A stretch of 7,819 nt of DNA from JBDSTZ01 sp039927975. Lineage in GTDB: Bacteria > Pseudomonadota > Gammaproteobacteria > Burkholderiales > Burkholderiaceae_D. Under the pieces are notes generated by a model that saw nothing but the letters and a program-made list of their open reading frames with translations, had not been told where the DNA came from and ran no database searches. The translations under genes and the position numbers were made by a program. Shown piece by piece: positions 1 through 5,509 of this stretch. The DNA lies in contig JBDSTZ010000489.1 in the NCBI GenBank assembly GCA_039927975.1, positions 1 to 7,819 on the forward strand, written 5' to 3'. Within the stretch, counting starts at the first letter, position 1. Each line of letters starts with the position of its first letter.

Positions 1-216
1 AGCGGGCGGATCGGCGGCGTTTGGGCGTGGCGCGAGGGGGAATGGCGGCGCTGAATTGCTGCCTTAGTTGGACTCTCTCGGCGAAGGCAGATTCGACCGT
101 GGGCTTGCGCGCATCGTCACCGGCGACCAGATTTTTGGGCTGCGGATTGGGCGTCGACGAAGCGGGGCGGTCGCTTGCCGCGCCCTCTGCGCAGGGCGTT
201 CCCGGAATACGAGTTG
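1..216. other. Left-edge region without an assignable gene
   Basis: No gene can be assigned here. On the minus strand one frame is open from base 277 to the window edge, about 92 codons. It reads like a plausible protein (for example the segment PQPKNLVAGDDARKPTVESA) but has no ATG, GTG or TTG start. It also begins inside the first hairpin repeat. The plus strand has a 68-codon ORF over the same bases that ends inside the same repeat. Neither has a convincing ribosome binding site. It may be a decayed gene, the tail of a longer repeat-associated element, or GC-rich chance coding. Confidence 0.3.
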
Positions 217-289
217 CCCGAGCTTGCCGGGAAGGCCGGCGATGCTTGAGCTCGTGTCCTTTTTTCGGACCTGACCCTCAGCTCTGTGT
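217..289. repeat. Hairpin repeat, copy A (REP-like)
   Basis: First of three diverged copies of a unit with a conserved order: CCAAGCT, a GCCGG/CCGGC inverted repeat, CTTGAGCTCGTGTCC, a T-run, then CGGACCTGACCCCCAGC. GTCC and GGAC flank the T-run and can pair, and CGAGCT/AGCTCG can form an outer stem. On the minus strand the unit starts GGGTCAGGTCCGAAAA, which resembles the GGGGTCAGGTC-type ends mobilised by REP-associated tyrosine transposases (RAYTs) in other proteobacteria. No transposase is present, so that link is inferred. Confidence 0.65.
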
Positions 290-306
290 TGTGCGGAATT
301 TGAGCG

Positions 307-380
307 GCCCAAGCTGGCCGGGAAGGCCGGCGATACTTGAGCTCGTGTCCTTTTTTTCGACCTGACCCCCAGCGTTGTGG
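307..380. repeat. Hairpin repeat, copy B (REP-like)
   Basis: Second copy, starting 90 bases after copy A and nearly identical to it from AAGCTGGCCGGGAAGGCCGG through CTTGAGCTCGTGTCC. It has one more T in the T-run and lacks one G of CGGACC, so the small GTCC/GGAC stem is weakened. The following bases, GTTGTGG, also match copy C. Confidence 0.65.
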
Positions 381-387
381 ATTAGCG

Positions 388-460
388 CCCCAAGCTAGCC
401 GGTAGGCCAGCGGCGCTTGAGCTCCTGTCCACTTTTCGGACCTGACCCCCAGCTTTGTGG
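388..460. repeat. Hairpin repeat, copy C (REP-like)
   Basis: Third and most diverged copy, starting 81 bases after copy B. The first stem is degraded (CTAGCCGGTAGGCCAGCGG), while the GTCC-CACTTTTC-GGACCTGACCCCCAGC end is kept. It lies about 30 bases downstream of the ybdD stop codon in transcription order. The cluster may therefore shape the 3' end of the cstA-ybdD mRNA; no other terminator with a T-tract is seen there. Confidence 0.6.
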
Positions 461-491
461 ACAGCGAGTTTGGACAGTCGCGTACGTTCCG

Positions 492-695
492 CTAGCAGCA
501 GCCGCCACCCTTGCCGCGACCGCCGTAGCGGGCTTGCTGGCGCTCGCGGAAGAAGGCTTCGTAGCTCATCACGGGGCGGTCCGGATGTGCGCGCGCCATG
601 TGATCGAGATAGGCCCGGTAGTCGGGCAGGCCCACCATCAGGCGCAGGCTCTGGCCGAGGTAGCGGCCAGCCTGCGCCAGCGCAGCGGCGTTCAT
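492..695 (-). CDS. ybdD: YbdD/YjiX family small protein, partner of CstA
   Basis: A 67-residue cytoplasmic protein of the YbdD/YjiX (DUF466) family, which is usually encoded directly after cstA/btsT-type transporters. What is seen: the family-typical core RYLGQSLRLMVGLPDYRAYL (residues 11-30), a HPDRPVMSYEAFFRERQ segment, and a glycine-rich tail ending in Cys-Cys. The length is normal for the family. Its ATG overlaps the TGA of cstA (ATGA, bases 692-695) and no Shine-Dalgarno sequence lies before it, so translation is probably coupled to cstA. Genetic work in enterobacteria ties this family to CstA/BtsT-dependent uptake, but its biochemical role is not settled. The repeat cluster follows its stop codon. 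Family assignment is confident; the exact function is not. Confidence 0.9.
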   Translation of the reverse strand: MNAAALAQAGRYLGQSLRLMVGLPDYRAYLDHMARAHPDRPVMSYEAFFRERQQARYGGRGKGGGCC

Positions 696-2758
696 GGCGC
701 CGGCACCAGCGGGGCCGGCGCGAACGGCGTTTCCATCGCGCTCGGGCTGGCGTTGGCGCGCGCCTGCATGATCGCCCGCACGCCATACAGCAGCACCGCC
801 AGCACGACGAAGATGAAGAGGGCGGCCATGGCGGCGTCGAGGTAGTCGTTGAACACGATCTGCCGCATCTGCACCATGGTCTTGGCCGGCGCCAGCACCT
901 GGCCCAGGTCGATCGCCGCCTGGAACTTGGACGCGTGCGCGAGGAAGCCGACCCGCACATCGGCATCGAAGATCTTTTGCCAGCCCGCCGTCAATGTGCA
1001 GACAAGCAGCCAGATGGTCGGGGTGATCGTCACCCAGGCGTATTGCGCCCGCTTCATCTTGAAAAGCACGCATGTCGCCAGCACCAGCGCGATGCCGGCG
1101 AGCATCTGGTTGGCGATCCCGAACAGCGGCCACAGGGTGTTGATGCCGCCCAGCGGGTCGACTACGCCCTGGTAGAGAAAGTATCCCCAGGCCGCCACGC
1201 ACAGCCCGGTGGCCAGCAGGTTGGCCAGCAGCGATTCGGTGCGCTTGAGGCCGGGGGCGAAGGCGCCCATCAGGTCTTGCAGCATGAAGCGCCCGGCCCG
1301 GGTGCCGGCGTCGACGGCGGTGAGGATGAACAGCGCTTCGAACAGGATGGCGAAGTGGTACCAGAAGGCCATCATGGTCTTGCCACCCAACACGCCGGCG
1401 AGGATGTTGGCCATGCCGACGGCCAGCGTGGGCGCGCCGCCGGCCCGCGCGACGATGCTGTGCTCGCCGACGTCGCGCGCCGTTTGCGCCAGCATCTCCG
1501 GCGTGACCACGAAGCCCCAGTTGGCGATCGCCCGCGCCGCGCTCTCGCCGGTGGCGCCGAGCGCGGCCAGCGGACTGTTCATGGCGAAATAGATGCCGGG
1601 CTCGATGGTCGAGGCGGCCACCAGGGCCATGATGGCGACGAACGATTCCATCAGCATCGCGCCGTAGCCGATGAAGCGGGCGTGCTGTTCGTTCTCGATC
1701 ATCTTGGGGGTGGTGCCGGAGGCGATCAGCGCGTGGAAGCCCGACACGGCGCCGCAGGCGATGGTGATGAAGAGGAAGGGGAACAAGCTGCCCGACCACA
1801 CCGGGCCGCTGCCGTCGATGAAGCGGGTCAGGGCCGGCATCTTGAGGTCGGGCGCGACGATGAGGATGCCGACCGCCAGCGCGAGAATGGTGCCGATCTT
1901 GAGGAAGGTCGACAGGTAGTCGCGCGGCGCCAGCAGCAGCCAGACCGGGATGACCGAGGCGACGAAGCCGTAGCCGATCAGCATCCAGGTCAGTTCGGGG
2001 CCGGTGAAGGTGAACAACGGACCCCAGGTGGGCGAATCGTGCACGACCTGGCCGCCGATGATGGCCAGCATCAGCAGCACGAAGCCGATGGCCGAGATTT
2101 CGCCGATTCTGCCGACCCGCAGAAAGCGCGAATACACGCCCATGAACAGGGCGATGGGGATGGTCGCCATGACGGTGAAGCTGCCCCAGGGCGAGCCGGT
2201 GAGGGCCTTGACGACGATGAGCGCGAGCACCGCCAGGATGATGACCATGATCAGGAAGGTGCCGAACAGGGCGATGACGCCGGGTATCTCGCCAAGCTCG
2301 GACTTGATGAGGTCGCCCAGCGAGCGGCCGTCGCGCCGCATGGAAATGAACAGCACCATGAAGTCTTGCACCGCGCCGGCGAACACCACCCCCGCCAGAA
2401 TCCACAGCACCCCCGGCAGGTATCCCATTTGCGCGGCCAGCACCGGCCCGACCAGCGGGCCGGCGCCGGCGATGGCGGCAAAGTGGTGGCCGAACAGCAC
2501 GTAGCGGTTGGTCGGCACGTAGTCGAGGCCGTCGTTGTGCTTGTAGGCCGGGGTCTGGCGGCCGGGGTCGAGCGCGAGCACGCGCTTGGCGATAAAGAGG
2601 CTGTAAAAGCGGTAGGCGACCAGGTAGACGCAGACGGCGGCGACGACGATCCAGACGGCGTTGATGGTTTCGCCCCGATTGAGCGCGATATAAGCGAGCG
2701 CGGCGGCGCCAAGCACAGACAGCCCGGCCCATCCGAGGTGGCTAGTAAGACGTTTCAT
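692..2758 (-). CDS. cstA: CstA/BtsT-family carbon starvation (peptide/pyruvate) transporter
   Basis: A 688-residue inner-membrane transporter of the CstA family. E. coli members are of similar size (about 700 residues): CstA is linked to peptide and pyruvate uptake under carbon starvation, and BtsT is a pyruvate/H+ symporter. Seen: two N-terminal hydrophobic segments (about 11-27 and 33-57), then the signature NDGLDYVPTNRYVLFGHHFA (75-94) followed by AIAGAGPLVGPV. Further on are FHALIASGTTPK (341-352), RFIGYGAMLMESF (361-373) and WYHFAILFEALFILTAVDAG (466-485), with many hydrophobic segments between them and a last one near 643-660. The ATG at 2758-2756 follows a strong AAGGAGA ribosome binding site (2769-2763). 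Its stop overlaps the ybdD start, so the two form an operon. The region upstream holds two palindromes but no clear sigma-70 promoter. A 688-residue length and all core motifs argue for an intact gene. Choosing between peptide and pyruvate as substrate is not possible from sequence alone. Confidence 0.95.
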   Translation of the reverse strand: MKRLTSHLGWAGLSVLGAAALAYIALNRGETINAVWIVVAAVCVYLVAYRFYSLFIAKRVLALDPGRQTPAYKHNDGLDYVPTNRYVLFGHHFAAIAGAGPLVGPVLAAQMGYLPGVLWILAGVVFAGAVQDFMVLFISMRRDGRSLGDLIKSELGEIPGVIALFGTFLIMVIILAVLALIVVKALTGSPWGSFTVMATIPIALFMGVYSRFLRVGRIGEISAIGFVLLMLAIIGGQVVHDSPTWGPLFTFTGPELTWMLIGYGFVASVIPVWLLLAPRDYLSTFLKIGTILALAVGILIVAPDLKMPALTRFIDGSGPVWSGSLFPFLFITIACGAVSGFHALIASGTTPKMIENEQHARFIGYGAMLMESFVAIMALVAASTIEPGIYFAMNSPLAALGATGESAARAIANWGFVVTPEMLAQTARDVGEHSIVARAGGAPTLAVGMANILAGVLGGKTMMAFWYHFAILFEALFILTAVDAGTRAGRFMLQDLMGAFAPGLKRTESLLANLLATGLCVAAWGYFLYQGVVDPLGGINTLWPLFGIANQMLAGIALVLATCVLFKMKRAQYAWVTITPTIWLLVCTLTAGWQKIFDADVRVGFLAHASKFQAAIDLGQVLAPAKTMVQMRQIVFNDYLDAAMAALFIFVVLAVLLYGVRAIMQARANASPSAMETPFAPAPLVPAP

Positions 2759-2867
2759 GGTGTCTCCTTGGTGGTGAAGTGCTGCACCTTTGCGCAGTTA
2801 GACAGCGAAACGGAGCGATAAATTCATGCCCGAGCATGGATTTGTCGACGACGCGAACGGTCGTGCG

Positions 2868-2885
2868 TATATTGCAAACAATATA
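2868..2885. promoter_or_regulatory. Palindrome TATATTG-CAAA-CAATATA, candidate operator
   Basis: Perfect 7-bp arms around a 4-base spacer, in an AT-rich island about 110 bases upstream of the cstA start and 260 bases before the c-di-GMP gene. A symmetric site of this size in a divergent intergenic region fits a dimeric regulator, but no regulator gene is nearby and no family is recognised. TATATT in it also resembles a -10 element, though no fitting -35 was found. Confidence 0.4.
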
Positions 2886-2910
2886 TTTTGATTGCCTTTG
2901 GTTAATGGAT

Positions 2911-2938
2911 CTAATAGTATGGGTCGGATACCTATTAG
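2911..2938. promoter_or_regulatory. Palindrome CTAATAG-N14-CTATTAG, candidate operator
   Basis: Perfect 7-bp arms whose centres lie 21 bases apart, about two helical turns. Pairing extends inward by three bases if one C is bulged. The site is in the same AT-rich stretch as the palindrome at 2868-2885. The spacing suits a dimeric DNA-binding protein. There is no T-tract, so it is unlikely to be a terminator. The rest of the 2759-3144 intergenic region shows no gene I can support. Confidence 0.4.
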
Positions 2939-3144
2939 AGAGATGCCATGGCAGGGTCCGACTCCACAGTGCGAACGCCGCTGGACAAATACACCGTCGC
3001 CGGCGCGCGTGCGTTGTTGTGTTTACGCATCACCAAAGTGCGCCTCGCTGGCGCGGTGCCGGGCTGTCTTGGCGCTCGCGTGGCCGCATCCGATCCTGCC
3101 ATAGCGCGCCGGGTTGCCCCGAAGGCCGGCTGGGCCCACTAAAT

Positions 3145-5193
3145 ATGTACGCTCCCCCCGTTTCCGACTTTGCCAGCAGCAGCGGCGCCGTGTGCGACGC
3201 CGTGCTGCGCCTGCGCGGCGACGCGCTGGCAGATGAACTCGGACGCGTGGCGCGCGCATTGCTCGGCAGTCCGTACGGGGTGTTCGTGGCAACTGGCGGC
3301 GCTGCGCCGCAGGGCACCGCCGAGCTGTTCGTCGACGGCGCGCAAAGCCTGTGCCAGGACGTCGTGTTCGAGGGGCAGCCGTTCGGCCAGTACGCTGTCG
3401 CGGGCCGGGTTAGTTATGGCGAGGCCGAGCGCCGCAACCTGGCGGCATTGGCCGCGTTGACCGCCAATCTGCTGCAGGTCCATTCACTGGCGCAACGCTC
3501 GACCAACGCCTTTGCCAAGGTCGAGGCGCGGCTGGCGCAACAGTCGCAAGTCCTCGACCAGATCCAGGAATCGGTGCTGACGATGGATCTGACCGGCTAC
3601 ATCACCAGCTGGAACCAGGGCGCCGAGGCGATGTTCGGCTATAGCGCGCTTGAGGCGATCGGCAACAACTTTCAATTCCTGCACGCCGAGGACGACCACG
3701 ATTTTCACGATCCCTTCCTGGCGCAGGGCGGGCGCAAGCGCGAGGTGCGGCGGCGCAAGAAGTCGGGCGACGTGTTTTGGGCCAGCATGTCTTTCAGTCC
3801 ATTGCGCGACCTGGCCGAGCGCCAGGTGGGGGTGATCGCCTATCTGAGCGACATCACCGAGCGCAAGCAGGCCGAGGAGCGCTTGTACCACCTGGCCTAT
3901 TACGACGCCTTGACCGGATTGCCGAACCGCACGCTGTTCAACAAGCTGGTGGACCAGGCCCTGAGCATGGCGCAGCGCAACGACGGGCGCGGGGCGGTGC
4001 TGTTTGTCGACCTCAACCGCTTCAAGCTGATCAACGACGCGCTGGGTCGGCCGATCGGCGACACGCTGCTCGAACAGGTGGCGCTGCGTTTCAAACGCAG
4101 CTTGCGCGACGAGGACATCGTGGCGCGGCTCAATGGCGACGAATTCGCGGTGGGGCTGTTCGATATCCGCCAGCACTTCGAGGCGACCACGGTGGCGCAG
4201 AAGCTGCAAGCGGCGCTGACGGCGCCGTTCGAGATCGACGGCCACACGCTGAGCGTGGGCGCGAGCATCGGCATCAGCGTGTTTCCGCAGGACGCGGGCG
4301 ACAGCGAAACGCTGCTGCGGCTGGCCGATATCGCGATGGTGCGGGCCAAGGAAGGGCCGGCGCGCGATGACAGCGTGGCGTTCTACAGCCGCGACATGAA
4401 TATTGGCATGCAGCGCAGGATGCGGGTGGAATCGGGCCTGCGGCACGCGCTGGGCCATGGCGAATTGCTGCTGCATTACCAGCCGAAGTTCGAGATCGGC
4501 AGCGCGCGTCTGATCGGCGCCGAGGCGCTGGTGCGCTGGGTGCATCCCGAGCGCGGCCTGGTGCCGCCGGGCGAATTCATTCCGCTGGCCGAGACCACCG
4601 GCTTGATTTTGCAAGTGGGCGAGTGGGTGCTGGAGGCGGCCTGCGCGCAGGCGGCGATCTGGCAGCATGCCGGGTTGCTGCCGTTCCGGGTGGCGGTCAA
4701 CGTGTCGGCGCGCGAATTTACCAGCGCGCTGCCGGGGCGGCTGGCCAGCACGCTGGGACGCTACCGGCTCGATCCAAGCTGGCTTGAGCTGGAGATCACC
4801 GAAAGCACATTGATGAACGAGATCGAGAACGTGATCGGCATCATGGACGAGATTCACAAGCTGGGGGTGGCGCTGTCGCTGGACGACTTCGGCACCGGCT
4901 ACTCGAGCCTGTCGTACTTGAAGCGCTTTCCGATCGATACGCTCAAGATCGACCGGTCGTTCACCACCGGGCTGCCGGATGACGCCAGCGATTGCGCGAT
5001 CGCCGCGACGATCATCAGCATTGGGCAACAATTGCATCACAAGGTGATCGCCGAAGGGGTGGAGACGGTGGAGCAGTATGAATTTCTGCGCAGCGCCGGC
5101 TGCGACGAGGTGCAGGGCTATTTGTTCTCGCAGCCGGTGCCGGCCGATCAGTTCGAAGCGTCGCTGCGGGATAATTGGTTGTTGATCAGTTAG
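3145..5193 (+). CDS. GAF-like/PAS/GGDEF/EAL cyclic-di-GMP signalling protein
   Basis: A 682-residue soluble protein for c-di-GMP turnover with no evident membrane segment. Order: a weak GAF-like sensor region (about 1-125), a PAS/PAC domain (about 133-245; WNQGAEAMFGYS, SDITERKQAEERL), GGDEF (about 250-415), EAL (about 425-675). The EAL half looks active: E460-A-L, N519, the LELEITES stretch (547-554), DDFGTGYSSL (580-589), K601, E640 in AEGVET and QGYLF (657-661). The GGDEF half departs from consensus: NGDEF at 330-334, N291 where the second Asp of DLD is usual, R302 where His of LGH is usual, and V for Y in AMYRAKE. D289, N297 and D306 are kept, and RDED (321-324) is an RxxD inhibitory site at the correct five-residue distance. 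This suggests a phosphodiesterase with a GTP- or c-di-GMP-sensing GGDEF, or weak bifunctionality. The frame is open back to 2779, but those residues are not protein-like. The ATG at 3145 is preferred, although it has only a weak ribosome binding site. Confidence 0.9.
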   Translation: MYAPPVSDFASSSGAVCDAVLRLRGDALADELGRVARALLGSPYGVFVATGGAAPQGTAELFVDGAQSLCQDVVFEGQPFGQYAVAGRVSYGEAERRNLAALAALTANLLQVHSLAQRSTNAFAKVEARLAQQSQVLDQIQESVLTMDLTGYITSWNQGAEAMFGYSALEAIGNNFQFLHAEDDHDFHDPFLAQGGRKREVRRRKKSGDVFWASMSFSPLRDLAERQVGVIAYLSDITERKQAEERLYHLAYYDALTGLPNRTLFNKLVDQALSMAQRNDGRGAVLFVDLNRFKLINDALGRPIGDTLLEQVALRFKRSLRDEDIVARLNGDEFAVGLFDIRQHFEATTVAQKLQAALTAPFEIDGHTLSVGASIGISVFPQDAGDSETLLRLADIAMVRAKEGPARDDSVAFYSRDMNIGMQRRMRVESGLRHALGHGELLLHYQPKFEIGSARLIGAEALVRWVHPERGLVPPGEFIPLAETTGLILQVGEWVLEAACAQAAIWQHAGLLPFRVAVNVSAREFTSALPGRLASTLGRYRLDPSWLELEITESTLMNEIENVIGIMDEIHKLGVALSLDDFGTGYSSLSYLKRFPIDTLKIDRSFTTGLPDDASDCAIAATIISIGQQLHHKVIAEGVETVEQYEFLRSAGCDEVQGYLFSQPVPADQFEASLRDNWLLIS

Positions 5194-5194
5194 A

Positions 5195-5213
5195 GGGCGG
5201 GACCGCGCCGCCC
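5195..5213 (+). other. GC-rich hairpin after the c-di-GMP gene
   Basis: GGGCGG and CCGCCC can pair across a 7-base loop just after the stop codon at 5191-5193. CCGCCC can alternatively pair with the GGGCGG that follows it, giving two competing folds. No T-tract follows, so this is at best a weak terminator or an mRNA 3' end stabiliser between the gene and the tRNA. Confidence 0.35.
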
Positions 5214-5231
5214 AGGGCGGGGTGATTTATG

Positions 5232-5237
5232 TATAAT
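5232..5237 (+). promoter_or_regulatory. -10 element of the tRNA-Ser promoter
   Basis: A perfect TATAAT lies 11 bases before the mature tRNA 5' end and is followed by a GC-rich stretch (GCGGG), as is common at stable RNA promoters. No recognisable -35 box lies 16-18 bases upstream, where the sequence is GC-rich. The start of transcription would fall a few bases before the tRNA. Confidence 0.5.
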
Positions 5238-5248
5238 GCGGGTCTGCA

Positions 5249-5338
5249 GGAAGCGTGGCCGAGCGGTTGAAGGCACCAGTCTTGAAAACTGGCGACGGTG
5301 TGAGCCGTTCGTGAGTTCGAATCTCACCGCTTCCGCCA
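5249..5338 (+). tRNA. tRNA-Ser (anticodon UGA)
   Basis: A complete 90-base class II serine tRNA. The acceptor stem is GGAAGCG (5249-5255) with CGCTTCC (5328-5334), then discriminator G and an encoded CCA (5336-5338). The anticodon stem CCAGT/ACTGG encloses the loop CTTGAAA with anticodon TGA, reading UCA codons. A long variable arm and the T-arm GTGAG-TTCGAAT-CTCAC follow. A -10 box lies upstream and a strong terminator downstream. Its 3' half is the likely integration target of the adjacent integrase element. Confidence 0.97.
5314..5338 (+). other. Candidate left attachment site (attL) at tRNA 3' end
   Basis: An integrase gene lies immediately downstream reading away from the tRNA, and P4-type integrases commonly recombine in the T-loop to 3' end of tRNA genes and restore the tRNA. 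No second copy of this segment was found in the window, so the crossover cannot be defined. The tRNA terminator lies further downstream; if that terminator is native, the crossover could instead be between it and the integrase, around 5410-5435. Confidence 0.4.
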
Positions 5339-5373
5339 GGAAACTGTTTCAGAGGATTTCATGAGCGTTCAAT

Positions 5374-5409
5374 AACCCGCGTTTGTCATAGTGATAGCGC
5401 GGGTTTTTT
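5374..5409 (+). terminator. Rho-independent terminator of tRNA-Ser
   Basis: Perfect 8-bp stem AACCCGCG (5374-5381) with CGCGGGTT (5398-5405), a 16-base loop, and a run of six T (5404-5409). It lies 35 bases after the tRNA CCA and would also insulate the integrase gene from tRNA transcription. Confidence 0.85.
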
Positions 5410-5434
5410 GTTTCAAGACGATGCAGATTATTTC

Positions 5435-5509
5435 GGGGCAGCTCAGTTTTTAAGGGGCAGTTTTGGTGGCAGTGTTACTATGCTCAAAAACCCATGCCCC
5501 CAAATGCCC
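5435..5509. repeat. Direct and inverted GGGGCAG repeats, candidate integrase arm sites
   Basis: GGGGCAG occurs at 5435-5441 and 5454-5460, with a related GGTGGCAG at 5465-5472, all in the same orientation. Inverted relatives TGCCCCC (5495-5501) and TGCCC (5505-5509) follow, reaching the proposed integrase start codon. Small repeated motifs just upstream of a tyrosine integrase gene are typical of arm-type binding sites, and they could also let integrase repress its own gene. Binding is inferred, not shown. Confidence 0.45.

Noticed and set aside
217..460. CRISPR array
   Set aside because: The repeated part is about 74 bases and diverged between copies, there are no uniform unique spacers, and no cas gene is present.
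492..2732. Long minus-strand ORF of 746 codons, in the ybdD frame, overlapping cstA
   Set aside because: Only its last 67 codons are real (ybdD). The rest is Arg/Ala/His-rich out-of-frame translation of cstA.
455..2821. Long plus-strand ORF of 788 codons across the cstA-ybdD region
   Set aside because: It is the antisense shadow of cstA. Its product is a low-complexity mix of Arg, Gly, Asp, His and Gln with no domain, a usual artefact of GC-rich codon bias.
3105..3137. Possible fourth copy of the hairpin repeat before the c-di-GMP gene
   Set aside because: Only the short GGTTGCCCCGAAGGCCGGC resembles the repeat start; the conserved CTTGAGCTC and GGACCTGACCCC parts are absent.
2948..3142. 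64-codon ORF in the intergenic region
   Set aside because: AGAGAG before its ATG is a poor ribosome binding site, the product is not recognisable, and it ends just before the next start. Not enough to call a gene.
2779..3144. N-terminal extension of the c-di-GMP protein by 122 residues
   Set aside because: The frame is open, but the residues are unlike a domain (Arg/Cys/Trp-rich), cross both palindromes and have no ribosome binding site. ATG 3145 is where protein-like sequence begins.
3484..5040. Minus-strand ORF of 518 codons opposite the c-di-GMP gene
   Set aside because: Antisense shadow rich in Gln, Arg, His and Val with no domain. The plus strand encodes recognisable PAS, GGDEF and EAL motifs.
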